A stretch of DNA of 64,000 nucleotides from Eledone cirrhosa (GCA_964016885.1 OZ024740.1:201641484-201705483); one strand, 5' to 3'; shown: positions 10,889 through 20,827, counted from the stretch's first letter. Notes: generated from the letters alone by a model not told the origin. Numbers and translations: made by a program.

Positions 10889-10974
<86 letters not shown>
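10889..10974 (+). repeat. (GT)n microsatellite, about 43 units
   Basis: Uninterrupted GT dinucleotides inside the first long-period unit. Confidence 0.95.
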
Positions 10975-10976
<2 letters not shown>

Positions 10977-11635
10977 ATGCACATATGTGCATGTATGTAT
11001 ACACACAATATTTCCATACGGTGTGTTTAAGGATAACAACAGTATATAAACTGAGTTATAGTAATATAAAAATGCAGGCCATAGATTAGAGAGAGGTGTG
11101 TGTATTCATTCAGTTTAGAGTAGGTACACCATATTATTGAATACTATATGAGGTGACAGAAAGGTTTGGTGTCTGGATGGGCATCTGATTGTCAAAAACT
11201 GCTTCAAATAGGGCCCATGGTGTGTATGAAACCTTGCAAGGGGGCCACAACATGGAAACTGGACTTAGAATTAAAACACTTGCTGCTGCTGTTGATTAAG
11301 CTTAGGGAACACACACCACAGCATGAATGTCTGCATGCACATATCTATGTATGCATGGCTGGCTGGATGTATGTATGTGAGTGTACATACATTATATATG
11401 TGTGTATATATACTGTTTCTCTCTCTCTCTGTATATATATGAATGTAAGAGCAAGTATATGTAGATATGTACACACTACTGTCATATAGTATAGATAAGG
11501 ATAGCGACAACATATAAAGTAAGCTATAGTAATGTAAAAATACAAATTATAGCTCAGAGAGAAAGCAGTAACAGCATGGATGTATGTACATTCGTGATAC
11601 ATATGTGTATATATGCAGTGAATGCAACTATACAG

Positions 11636-11637
<2 letters not shown>

Positions 11638-11694
<57 letters not shown>
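11638..11694. repeat. (TA)n microsatellite
   Basis: Uninterrupted AT dinucleotides. Confidence 0.95.
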
Positions 11695-11699
<5 letters not shown>

Positions 11700-11930
11700 A
11701 GAGGACAATAATAAATCAAGATATAGTAATGTAATAGCACCAGCTATAATTTAGGAAAAGAGGCACCATGACATGAACATACATCCATACATGCACATAT
11801 GTACATGTATGTATGTACACATACACAGACACTGCCATACAGGATGCATAGCAGTGTAGACAGTATATAACACAGTGAGTTGTCGTAATGGAAGAGAGAC
11901 ACCATAGTATGAATGAAATGACAAAATACC

Positions 11931-12399
11931 TGTGGCATGGGGATGTTTAAATATCCAAATTGCTCAAAAGTACTCCAGAGCAGAAACTGTTCACATCAGA
12001 GTTAGAAGTAGTTCTGTGGGAAATCTATCTATGATAGTGACAGTAGTAGTAGTAGTAGTAGTAAGAGGAGTGGAAGAGGAGGAGTTGCTGTGACTGAGGG
12101 TGGTGGTGGTGGATCTGCTGGTGGTGGTGGTATCTGACCTATAAACGAAACAATCCACCAACTTTTTTTTTCTTTTTTTTCTTTTCAAGTAAGTGTTGCC
12201 AACCATAACATGAACAACCATGAGAGATGACTACAACTACAACAATGACAACAGCAGCAGCATGTTAGCTGATCAGCAGCATAACTGAGCAGCAACAGCA
12301 GCAACACTACTCATACATATTTATTTATCTATTTGTTATATATACATATAATTATACATACATACACATAATTATATACACATACATACAATTATACAT

Positions 12400-12471
<72 letters not shown>

Positions 12472-12735
12472 GTGTGGTGTCCAGATGCTCTCTCACTTGC
12501 AGGAGGAGTCAGATGCTCTGCTACTATACAGATCAACAGTATAACATACTGGGACTAAACTAGCTCTTCTAACAGTCATTACTCAATCCCTTCTTTTTTC
12601 TCTCACTCTCTGTCTAAGAAAAAACACTGTATTATCACTACCTTATTTTCATTAATGATTTATCATCTTTATTATTATTATTGTTATCATCATCATTATT
12701 ACCTTATTTCTCTTACTGTTATTGTGGTGCTGAGG
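11931..12735. other. Spacer with trinucleotide tracts
   Basis: Contains GTAGTAGTAGTA near 12040-12062, GGTGGTGGT near 12098-12131, CAGCAGCAG near 12250-12305 and (TA)n at 12403-12453. No coding similarity. Confidence 0.6.
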
Positions 12736-12737
12736 AG

Positions 12738-12864
12738 AATTTTCTTCTTATCCTTCGGAAGAGGGGGCTAGGAGCAAACAATAAAGTACCAGTCAAGTAC
12801 CCGGTTATATTTAATCGACGTTCCTCTCCCCCAAAATTGATGGCCTTGTGTCTAAATTAAAAAC

Positions 12865-12899
<35 letters not shown>
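12738..12899 (+). mobile_element. SINE family 1, 3' part (first of four head to tail)
   Basis: Has AATAAAGTACCAGTCAAGTA, the expanded TTTAATCGACG segment, CTCCCCCAAAATTGATGGCC, TTGTGTCTAAATTAAAAACC, then (ATT)n. The head is lost. Confidence 0.75.
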
Positions 12900-12900
<1 letters not shown>

Positions 12901-13092
12901 GGCTGGTAGAGCATCGGACACCCTGCTTCACAGCATAGAGTTACAATCCTTTATCTTCTAAAATCAAATTCCGTCGAGGTTAGCTTTGCCATTCATCCTT
13001 ATGGGGGTCGATAAAATAAAGTACCAGTAATGCACTGGTGTCGATTTAATCGACTTACCCCTCTCCCAAAATTGCTGGCCTTGTGCCTAAAT
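12900..13092 (+). mobile_element. SINE family 1, near full length (second of four)
   Basis: Starts AAGGCTGGTAGAGCATCGG directly after the (ATT)n tail of the previous copy. It continues with the GCTTCACAGCATAGAGTTAC and GTCGAGGTTAGCTTTGCC blocks and ends TTGTGCCTAAATC. It carries the longer tail subtype with TTTAATCGACTTACCCC. Confidence 0.8.
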
Positions 13093-13100
13093 CAAATCAT

Positions 13101-13240
13101 GGATTGGCAGTATCGGTAGAGGGTCGGACGCCATGCTTTGAGTTCAAATCCCGCCGAGGTTAACTTTGCCGATAAAATAAAGTACCAGTAATGTACTGGG
13201 TATTTGCTCTCTTTGTGCCAAAAGTAGAAACAATTATTAT
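13101..13240 (+). mobile_element. SINE family 1, internally deleted (third of four)
   Basis: GGATTGGCAGTATCGGTAGA head, B-box GAGTTCAAATCC immediately after ATGCTTT (loss of the CAGCATAGAGTTACG segment), CCGAGGTTAACTTTGCC joined to GATAAAATAAAG (loss of TTTCATCCTTACGGGGTC), tail AAAAGTAGAAACAATTATTA. Confidence 0.8.
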
Positions 13241-13334
13241 CTTTGTAATGTCCCATTCATCTATCACCCTTGTGGCAAATAAATGAAATAGGAGGAGGAG
13301 GAGGAGGAGGCCTTGTAGTATATATTTACAGGTT

Positions 13335-13478
13335 TGTTTTATTAAATCATGTGGAGGTCAATTTTACCTTTCATCCTACTGGGGTGGGTGGGGAGTGTGT
13401 GGAGGAGGGGCGTTGATAAAATAAAGTACTGAAAAGTTCTAAATTTGATGGCCTTCTGCCTCAATCAGAAATCATCAT
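13335..13478 (+). mobile_element. SINE family 1, diverged 3' part (fourth of four)
   Basis: GTGGAGGTCAATTTTACCTT, CATCCTACTGGGG with a G-rich expansion, TTGATAAAATAAAGTACTG, GATGGCCTTCTGCCTCAATC. Confidence 0.65.
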
Positions 13479-13842
13479 GGGCATCAGTAGTAATAATAGT
13501 AGTAGTAATAGTAGTAGTACCACCACCAACACCAATGATTTTTACCTTTATTTTTATAGGGTCATGATATTACTGTTGTAATAAGAATGATCCCTAATGA
13601 AATAATTTTATGGGGGGAGGGGATAGTTAGCAATGAATTTGACCTTTAAGTTCCACCAGTTGCCTTAATATTCTAAAGGAACACAAGATGATAGAATAGT
13701 AAGACAGGAGAGAAAAAGGATGGACAAGAAAGATGCTTCAAATGCTTCTGAGAGAGCCCCTTTCAAGTGTAATCCTCCCCCCTCTCTCTCCTTAATATAA
13801 CTGTGTACAATTGCCTCCTGTGTTTTGTTCCTTCATTTCAAC

Positions 13843-13879
<37 letters not shown>

Positions 13880-14060
13880 TGTATGATTATAATGTGTGTG
13901 TGTGTGTAAGATATGAGTCTACATGTTAAAACATATCAGGTTCGATCATTGATAGATCGTTCCTGGAGCTGATGAACAGTGAAACATGTAATATGTACAT
14001 GATGCAACACTGATTCTTTGTTCCTTATACATTAATACTATATATATATATATATATATA
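13479..14060. other. Spacer with AGT and CA tracts
   Basis: Holds AGTAGTAATAGTAGT near 13490-13520 and (CA)n at 13841-13878. No gene signal. Confidence 0.5.
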
Positions 14061-14256
14061 TGGGAAAATGTTCAAGACCCCGACGGCAGAGCTCAAGCCG
14101 TTTCGACGGCTATTTCTGGACTGAAATAGCCGTCGAAACGGCTTGAGCTCTGCCGTCGGGAGTCTTGAACATGTTCCTATTACCCACTCTACTACCCTAA
14201 GTATTGAGTACTCTGATACGTTATGGTCCACCTGGTTCCTTACCACACTTCTTTCG

Positions 14257-14258
<2 letters not shown>
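14061..14258 (+). mobile_element. Foldback repeat in (TA)n, copy 1 (hairpin intact)
   Basis: Two complementary arms, 14070-14116 and 14123-14170, carry CCGACGGCAGAGCTCAAGCC and its complement around a loop of about 6 nt. An 85-bp tail follows (ATTACCCACTCTACTACCCT to CACACTTCTTTCGTTA). TA tracts flank both sides. The family recurs at 15270-15362 and 17010-17206. Confidence 0.75.
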
Positions 14259-14307
<49 letters not shown>

Positions 14308-14323
14308 GTTTGTAGCGTAGTAA

Positions 14324-14364
<41 letters not shown>

Positions 14365-14385
14365 GTTTGTAGCGTAGTGTACTGT
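14259..14385. repeat. (TA)n tracts separating a duplicated 20-mer
   Basis: TAGTCTGTTTGTAGCGTAGT occurs at about 14303 and 14361, each preceded by a long TA run, suggesting duplication by slippage or unequal exchange. Confidence 0.7.
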
Positions 14386-14750
14386 TGTAATGGTGTGTAT
14401 TGTAAGTTAGGTTAAGGAAGACATTCAAGGTTTGTTGCATCAAAATGTAAAGAAAGCCTATTAAACAGTAGTGTAGCAGACAGACAGACAGTGGAAGGAA
14501 GAGGAGGGGACAATCAGTTGAAGCTGGATAACTGATGCAGCAAACAGAAAAGGAAAGGGTGTGGTAGGGGGAGAGATGGATTGTAAGCGGAGGAGTAGGA
14601 AGAGGCTGAGGAAACAGGCCATACATTATATATATGTATATTTGTGAATGGAGGTGTGTATGACACACTCTCACAGTTGTCCAATATACAACAGATGAAT
14701 GGTCTGATTCCCAGCAGCCAGTTCTATCAGATTACTTCTGTCATATTTCG
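14386..14750. other. Spacer, no recognised feature
   Basis: Mixed composition, no domain or repeat recognised. Confidence 0.4.
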
Positions 14751-14754
14751 CATT

Positions 14755-14791
14755 GTTTAAGTTTATCATAAAAATTCTTATGATAAACTTA

Positions 14792-14794
<3 letters not shown>
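14755..14794. repeat. 17-bp perfect inverted repeat
   Basis: GTTTAAGTTTATCATAA pairs with TTATGATAAACTTAAAC across a 6-nt loop, just before a TA tract. Confidence 0.85.
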
Positions 14795-14822
<28 letters not shown>

Positions 14823-14833
<11 letters not shown>

Positions 14834-15181
14834 AGGAATTCCAACTTTGTCTGATTTACTCGTTTTATTTACAATCCTTTAAAATGTATAATGGTATTAT
14901 AATGAAATAGTATGATAGAATATTAAATGTTAAGTGTTAATTGAACAAGTACTTTCTTTCATGCTTTCGCAATCTTCAGGTTCATATTCTCTGGTGACAG
15001 TCAAGTTTGCAATTCACAGAATATGAACCTGAAGATTGCGAAAGCATGAAAGTACTTGTTCAATTAATACTTAGCATTTAATATTCTACCATATTATTTC
15101 ATTCTAATACCATTATACATTTTAAAGGATTGTAAATAAAACGAGTAAATCAGACAAAGTTGGAATTCCTTTTATTAATAT
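14823..15181. mobile_element. Long foldback element (arms about 165 bp)
   Basis: Left arm 14823-14990 and right arm 15018-15181 are near-perfect inverted complements around a 27-bp centre. Outer ends are ATATTAATAAAAGGAATTCC and its complement; inner ends are GGTTCATATTCT and AGAATATGAACC. A few mismatches and indels (for example AATGTTAAGTG against AATGCTAAGTA) show it is not a fresh duplication. TA tracts lie close on both sides. There is no coding capacity. A transcript would form a very long hairpin RNA. Confidence 0.85.
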
Positions 15182-15214
15182 AATCTTCTATACACAATCA
15201 TGCACACCCGTGTA

Positions 15215-15222
<8 letters not shown>

Positions 15223-15272
<50 letters not shown>
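15223..15272. repeat. (TA)n microsatellite
   Basis: Uninterrupted TA dinucleotides flanking the next foldback copy. Confidence 0.95.
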
Positions 15273-15277
<5 letters not shown>

Positions 15278-15359
15278 ATGTTTAACCCCGACGGCAGAGC
15301 TCAAGCCGTTTCAACCGGTGCGTTATGGTCCATCTGGTTCCTTACCACACTTACTTCGT

Positions 15360-15362
<3 letters not shown>
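15273..15362 (+). mobile_element. Foldback repeat in (TA)n, copy 2 (hairpin lost)
   Basis: Begins GAAAATGTTTAACCCCGACG and GCAGAGCTCAAGCCGTTTC like the left arm of the other copies, then passes directly to GGTGCGTTATGGTCCATCTG and the common tail. The second arm and the start of the tail are missing. Confidence 0.7.
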
Positions 15363-15415
<53 letters not shown>

Positions 15416-15538
15416 ATATACATATATAATATATAAATATAATGCTTATGTGTGTATATATATATATGAAGTGTGTATGATGTATGTATGCATATTACAT
15501 ATGTGGTCTATGTATATGAACGCAAATATATATATATG

Positions 15539-15888
15539 TGGAGGTACATGGCTTAGTGGTTAGAGCATTGGCCTTGCAATCGAAAGGTTGTGAGTTCAAT
15601 TCTCAGACCGGGTGATGTGTTGTTTCCTTGAGCAAGACACTTTATTTCACATTGTTTCAGTTTACTCAGCTGTAGAAATGAGATGATAGGGACTGGGGTC
15701 CATATCATTCCACTGCAAAGTGGTCGTGGAGGTGCCACGGAAAAAAAGCACCCAGCACTCACTGTAAATGAGGTTGGTGTTAGGAAGGGCATCCAGCTGT
15801 AGAAATCAAGCCAGCATCAGTTCCCGTCCCACCCTTGCAAGCAGGGAAAAAGCGAACGTAAAATGAAATGATGATGATGATGATGATG
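15539..15888 (+). mobile_element. SINE family 2, full length with tRNA-like head and (GAT)n tail
   Basis: The head has a perfect A-box (TGGCTTAGTGG, near 15549), the anticodon-arm-like GCCTTGCAATCG, and a B-box GAGTTCAATTC near 15592. The body follows: TGTTTCCTTGAGCAAGACAC, GCAAAGTGGTCGTGGAGGTG, GAGGTTGGTGTTAGGAAGGG, CATCCAGCTGTAGAAATCAA. It ends in AAATGAAATGATGATGATGA. This is the best-preserved SINE in the window and gives the reference order for other fragments. It would be transcribed by RNA polymerase III. The 3' half is shared with the local LINE, consistent with a LINE-dependent SINE. Confidence 0.9.
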
Positions 15889-17000
15889 TATATATATATT
15901 GAAAGAGAAGGACAAGGAGAAGTGTGTTGCCACACAGAAGAGACTGGAAGAATGAAATAAAGGTGATACACAAGACAAGTTCACACACACACACACACAC
16001 ACACACTCAACAGTTCTCAAACCAACAAAATGGTTTCGCGCAATTTAATTGAAAGTACCATTTTAAAATGCTAGATTGTGCAACAGAAAAATAAATCTTT
16101 CTGCTGGTCTCATATCTGTGTGACATAACAAACAGCACCTCTTTCTAACAGATAGGACATCCTGTCCTATTTGTATCTGCCGCCACAATTAAAGCATTCT
16201 TTGACCACGAGATATAGTTGACTATTTCTTGGAACATAACAGATATAAAGGTATTTTTGTACTTTATTGGAACAATCTAAAGATGATTTCCTCTGATGAT
16301 TAGTTTTGCGTCTTACATAATTCTACCAAAATCAATAGTTGGTAATCAATAATCGATTGCTTGGATCAATTTTTGCTTCAGTTTATGAAACAGTAACCGT
16401 AAGGAAAATAAGAACTTTTCCATCTTAAAGTATGTACTTTGTCCTAAATATTATATGCTTTATATATATATGTACAAAATACTATGCTTCTCTAATGATA
16501 TATAGCTCTTTCTCTCTAACTATATGCATACATCTTTTGATTTGAATTATTGATGCTCTGGACAAGCATCCTTTGAGCTTTTCTGCTGAGAAACACAAGC
16601 ATCATACATATTATATATATTTATTCAGCAGAGTACTTGATACTTGGGAGGTAGAGTCTAAATATAGTAGATAGTCAGAGCCTGATTCACCCCCCCTCTT
16701 CTCTCACTATATATATATATATATATAATGGATTTCTTCCATTAACATTACAAGGGGTCTGACGAGCCACGGATTACAGAGTCAGGTCAGATCGATACAG
16801 ATCGAACCTTGAGTGGGTCAGTGGCGAAACGCTCGTCACCAACCAATAAACATAATGAAGGAGTAACCATCTTCCTTGTTATATTATTTAACAATAATAC
16901 ACTCTGTATAGCTCTACACCTCGACACTGAAGTGAACCTGAACATCGAGTGCTCACCTGGGTGAACCTACAGTAACTCCAAGTTACGCTCCCTGGATATA
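15889..17000. other. Spacer, no recognised gene
   Basis: Holds a short (CA)n at 15982-16008, a TA run near 16708-16727 and otherwise unrecognised sequence. The block 16740-16990 with GTGGCGAAACGCTCGTCACC is GC-richer than its surroundings and looks like an unidentified repeat. Confidence 0.4.
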
Positions 17001-17009
17001 TATATATAT

Positions 17010-17206
17010 AGGAAAAAAGTTTAACCCCAACAGCAGAGCTCAAGCCATTTCGACAGCTATTTCTGGACTCCAGAAATAGCCGTCGAAACGGCTGGAGCTC
17101 TGCCGTCGGGGTTAAACTTTTTTCCTATTACCCACTCTACTACCCTAAGAATTGAGTACTCTGGTGCGTTATGGTACATCTGGTTCCTTACCACACCTCC
17201 TTCGTT
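17010..17206 (+). mobile_element. Foldback repeat in (TA)n, copy 3 (115-bp palindrome)
   Basis: Arms 17011-17067 and 17069-17125 are complementary over about 57 bp with a loop of about one base, carrying GGAAAAAAGTTTAACCCC at the outer end and CTATTTCTGGA at the centre. The tail 17126-17206 matches copy 1. TA tracts flank both sides. Confidence 0.8.
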
Positions 17207-17216
17207 ATATATATAT

Positions 17217-17275
17217 ATATATTTGTTCAAAGCGATGCCCCAGCATAACCATATCCTAGTGATTTAAACTCGTAA
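17217..17275 (+). repeat. Short fragment of an unnamed SINE-like repeat
   Basis: GCGATGCCCCAGCATAACC followed by AGTGATTTAAACTCGTAAAA resembles 20828-20882 (TATGCCCCAGTATGGTCACA, TAATGATTAAAACCAGTAAA). Confidence 0.45.
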
Positions 17276-17303
17276 AAAAATAATATGTGTGTATAAACAT
17301 ACT

Positions 17304-17359
17304 TTGTGTGTGTGTGTGTGTGTGTGGGTGTGGGTGTGGGTGTGGGTGTGGGTGTGTGT

Positions 17360-17399
<40 letters not shown>

Positions 17400-17400
17400 A
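17304..17400 (+). repeat. (GT)n / GTGTGGGT microsatellite
   Basis: GT run with six GTGGGT interruptions. Confidence 0.9.
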
Positions 17401-18169
17401 CATGTGTGGCTATAAAATCAAGTGAATTCCCAGAGCAGAGTAGGGAACGCATACAAATCAATAAGGAACAATAGGGGTGGGAGGAGTGGGCTAGTGGAGA
17501 GCAAGGCAGTGCAAGTGTAAGAAGCATATATATATGACTAGGCAGGATGATGGAGATGGTGGTGGGCTGGTGGTGCGAGATGTATGAAGAGGGTGTTGGG
17601 TAATGTTAAATAAAGTTGAGCAGGAAAGGTGGAGGGAGAGAGGGGCCTATTACCTAAGATGAAAAGGTGTTGGTGCTAGTGATGGTGATAATGATGTTGG
17701 TGGATGTGGTGGTGATAACTGAGATTTTGGTATTGATGTCTGGGGGGGGGGGGGGGGTTGAAAGGGATGCTGGTGCTGGGGGTTGCAGAGGTGATGGTGG
17801 TGACAGCAGTGGAGAGGGAAGAGGAGGGATATGAAATGTGGGGCTGATGTCTAAGCCCTGAATAAGTTCCATTGAAGGTGAGGGTGAAAAGGGATGTCAT
17901 AGAGGACACTGAGGAAAGACAGATGAGATGTGGGGAGGGGAAAGGGTGAATGAGTAAGACAAGAGGCTATGGGCAGAGAGGAAGAGAAAATAAGGGAGAT
18001 CATCTACCACCACCATCATCATCATCACAAAGGGGGGGGGGAGTGGAAGAAGAAAATAGAGGAAAAAGGAAGAAACATGCAGGAGGAGAGGAAGAAAACA
18101 AGAGTATGAGGACAGAGAAAAGAAGAGAGGTAGGGGTGAAAGGGAAGTATGGGTGGGGGGGGGGGGTAG
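17401..18169. other. G/A-rich spacer
   Basis: Purine-rich with GGTGGTGGT-like runs near 17660-17820 and poly-G tracts at 17741-17757 and 18150-18166. Proline/serine-rich frames on the reverse strand reflect composition. Confidence 0.5.
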
Positions 18170-18545
18170 AGGTGAGGGGGTAGAGGTGGGAGGGAGGTAG
18201 AGGTGGGAGGGAGGTGGAGGTGAGAGGGGAGGTAGAGGTGAGAGGGGAGTAGAGGTGAGAGGGAGGTGGAGGTGAGAGGGAGGTGGAGGTGAGAGGGAGG
18301 TGGGGGTGAGAGGGAGGTGGGTGAGAGGGGGGTGGAGGTGAGAGGTGAGAGGCAGGTAGAGGTGAGAGGGAAGTAGAGGTGAGAGGGAGGTAGAGGTGAG
18401 AGGAAAGTAGAGGTGAGAGGGAGGTGGAGGTGAGAGGGAGGTGGAGGTGAGAGGGAGGTGGGGTGAGAGGGAGGTGGGGTGAAAGGGAGGTTGGGTGAAA
18501 GGGAAGGTGGAGGTGAGAGGAAAGTAGAGGTGAGAGGCAAGTAGG
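18165..18545 (+). repeat. Purine-rich minisatellite (GGTAGAGGTGAGAGGGA)
   Basis: Units of roughly 15-18 bp built from GAGGTGAGAGGGAGGTGGAG, about 22 copies, all purine plus T on one strand. A homopurine-biased strand of this kind can form triplex DNA. Confidence 0.85.
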
Positions 18546-19130
18546 GAGATCTCTAAAAAATAGGTAATGGGGTGATGGTAATAAAAATGAAACAAGAAAA
18601 AAATGGAGAAACCTGCTGGAGAAGAAGAAAATCAAGCCTGAGGACAGAAGAGAAGGGGGTAGATTTACATAATTAAGGGTTTTTACATACTTATGACCAG
18701 GAACCAGTAGGGGAATCCCTTAAATATAAAAAGAGGGATATCTCATGGAAAGATGGCCAGAAATGTTAATGTATTTTGTACAGGCACCTATATAACAAAC
18801 TATTTGGTAGTTTCATTCACCACATGGGGGGGGGGGGCAACTTTATTGTTTTTCACAGGTATTCCAAACATGCATCATAGAAAAAAATTAGATGGATATA
18901 CAGAAATGTTAGCAAAGATGTTATTTGCAAATGCCAACATATTAATAATCAGACATATATCAAAGCTATTACTAATGGTCAATTGCTTTATCTCACTATT
19001 CCTCTTTGGTTGAACAATCCAAACATGAATTTGTAAACACTGAAATCGTAGCTATTTTTTTTATTTCTTACAGATTAATGTGCAAGATTTAGTATTTCAA
19101 GATTTGGGATTCATAAAATATTCTAAGAAA
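18546..19130. other. Spacer with a poly-G run
   Basis: CATGGGGGGGGGGGGGCAAC at 18823-18840. An 86-codon frame across it has no recognised domain and the G run makes it unreliable. Confidence 0.4.
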
Positions 19131-19137
19131 TTCTAAG

Positions 19138-19350
19138 AAATATCATTTAAACCAGCTGTCTCCAGGTAGAATTCTCTCACTTATTTCTGTTCAAACCAAC
19201 CGTAACCGGCTGCTCGTACTTATGTAAAGGTATTGTTCTCAAAATAAATAAATAATAAAATCTCATAGCTTTGATATTATGTGAGATAATTATGTGAGAT
19301 AAAGCCTTTACCACAAAAATACAATAGTATATATAAAGTAATGTAAATGC
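19138..19350 (+). mobile_element. TTAA MITE family 2, diverged copy
   Basis: AGAATTCTCTCACTTATTTC, CAAAATAAATAAATAATAAA, ATCTCATAGCTTTGATATTA, GATAAAGCCTTTACCACA, AATGCTAAGG match the cleaner copy at 40709-40898. The terminal AAAGGGTTAA is eroded. Confidence 0.55.
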
Positions 19351-19351
19351 T

Positions 19352-19495
19352 AAGGTGCAGGCATGGTTGTGGTTCAGGAGTTCACTTCACAAGCACATGT
19401 TTCACTCCCACAGCATGGCAACTTGACCAAGTGTCTTCTACTATAGCCTCAGGTTGACCAATACCTCATAAAATATGGTAGACAGAAACAGCAGA
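19352..19495 (+). mobile_element. SINE family 3 (GGTGCAGGCATGGTTGTGG head)
   Basis: tRNA-like head GGTGCAGGCATGGTTGTGG, TTCAGGAGTTCACTTCACAA, a B-box-like TTTCACTCCCACAGCATGG, then CAAGTGTCTTCTACTATAGC. The head recurs at 40326, 58712 and 63366. Confidence 0.65.
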
Positions 19496-19519
19496 AGTCC
19501 ATTTTATTATTATATATAT

Positions 19520-19622
19520 GCATTGACTTTGCCTTTCATCCTTACGGGGTCGATAAAATAAAGTACCAGTAATGCACTGGGTAATTGTTGGCCTTGTGCC
19601 TAAAGTAGAAACAATTATTATA
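19520..19622 (+). mobile_element. SINE family 1, 3' part
   Basis: TTTGCCTTTCATCCTTACGG, GATAAAATAAAGTACCAGTA, ATGCACTGGGTAATTGTTGG, TGCCTAAAGTAGAAACAATT. 5' truncated. Confidence 0.85.
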
Positions 19623-19630
19623 TATATACA

Positions 19631-20730
19631 TTGGGTTAGACAGAAAGTTCCTGGCGTTTTTCAAAAAGAGATATTTGGTAGACAGTTGCACATATATAAG
19701 AAGTGACATCGCTATACACTATGTGCATTTCTTATTTACTGTTACACTGTCAAAGACAAAGTAATATGGATTTATCCAAATCATTATGACTTCAAATCTG
19801 GCCTAAGTGCAGCAGTATTGAGTCATCGCATTAACAATGTATTTGGATCACACACCATGCTTAAATGCAGTGCCAGGGATTGGTTCACATGCATCCGCTT
19901 TGGTGATTACTGCCTTAAAGATCGACCTCATGCAGGATACTCGACCTCTCTGGAATGCTTGGGGCATTGAAAACAACCATCCTCAATCACTTGCATGCAA
20001 TAGGGAAAGTTTCCAAGGTGGACCAATGAGTGACCCACAATCTGACTGTAATCATGAATGTCAGGCAGCTGAAAATTCTCTGCTGTCCTTCCATCACACA
20101 ACCATTGTTATTGGTGATGAAAAAAGGTGTCTCAACAATAATGCCAAATGCAAGCAATCATGGGTTGATAAAGAGAGAGCACCACAATGGCAGGCAAAGG
20201 CTGGCCTCCACCCTCACATGGCCCTACTGAATGTCTGGTGGGACTGGGAAGGTGTCATTCACAACAAGCTGCTCCCAATGAATACCAGCATAACTACTAA
20301 CATCTATTACAAACAACTTGACAGATTGGTGGCAAAATTGCACAGGTGCTCCCACACCATGGTCCTGTTCAAGTCCATGATAACACTCAGCCACATACAT
20401 CAAGAATGACCCATGAGAAGCTGATGGAGCTAGGTTGAGAGCTTCTGCCTCACCCACTGTATTCGCCTGACCTTGCACCTACAGACTATCACCTTTTTCT
20501 CTCATTGAGCAATGCAATGCAATGCAGTCAAATACCTTCTCCAACGAAGACCAGTTAAATCAGTGGCTGACAGAATTTGTTTCATCAAAACCAGAAGAAT
20601 TCTACAGGGTTGGAATAATGTAGCTTCCTAGTGGATAATAATCACAAATGATGGTGATTATTTTGAATTTGTAAAATTTTCTTAAGTCAATAAAAAAAAC
20701 GTTAAATGGCAAGAACTTTACACACAAACA
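19631..20730 (+). mobile_element. mariner-type DNA transposon, decayed
   Basis: The left end TTGGGTTAGACAGAAAGTTC and CTGGCGTTTTT follow a TA-rich tract and resemble mariner inverted ends. The right end near 20700 (AAAACGTTAAATGGCAAGAA, CTTTACAC) is a decayed counterpart. The interior is a broken transposase gene. Confidence 0.75.
19785..20631 (+). pseudogene. mariner transposase, multiply frameshifted
   Basis: The transposase cuts and pastes its own element at TA sites. The N-terminal helix-turn-helix region is visible at 19785-19946 (YDFKSGLSAAVLSHRINNVF, then ARDWFTCIRFGDYCLKDRP). The catalytic core lies in a different frame, with IGDEK at about 20110 (first Asp 20116-20118), WVDKERAPQ and LLNVWWDWEGVIHN. 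After another shift come HDNTQPH (second Asp 20379-20381) and SPDLAPTDYH (third Asp 20484-20486). The second and third Asp are exactly 34 residues apart, the D34D signature of mariner. At least three frameshifts and an in-frame TGA show the gene is dead. Confidence 0.85.
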
Positions 20731-20827
20731 AACATACATGTGCATAAAAAGAAATTGATAAAATAACTACCAAACTTGAAATAATATGTATCAGGATCAA
20801 TGTGATTAAACTAAATCTTTCTGTGGT

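Larger units (their letters stand above)
10823..11930 (+). repeat. Diverged long-period tandem repeat, about five units
   Basis: A motif of the form GATAACAACATATAAA, TATAGTAATGTAAAAATAC, AGCCATAG, TTAGAGAGA recurs near 10825, 11030, 11500, 11700 and 11860. It is linked by CATGCACATATGTGCATGTA and GTATGTATACACAC sequence. Unit spacing varies from about 160 to 470 bp because of microsatellite expansion and an insertion at 11120-11280. Confidence 0.55.

Noticed and set aside
13969..13985. Hammerhead ribozyme-like core CTGATGA followed by GAAAC
   Set aside because: Only five bases separate the two core boxes, so stem II cannot form, and the following hairpin does not place the required U before a cleavage site.
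15539..15620. Possible genuine tRNA gene (good A-box and B-box)
   Set aside because: The acceptor ends do not pair and the sequence continues into a SINE body with a (GAT)n tail.
17897..18635. Minus-strand proline/serine-rich frames resembling a low-complexity extracellular protein
   Set aside because: Translation of a purine-rich minisatellite; three overlapping frames are equally open.
18753..19013. 86-codon frame as a small gene
   Set aside because: It runs through a 13-G homopolymer, has no recognised domain and sits in AT-rich spacer.
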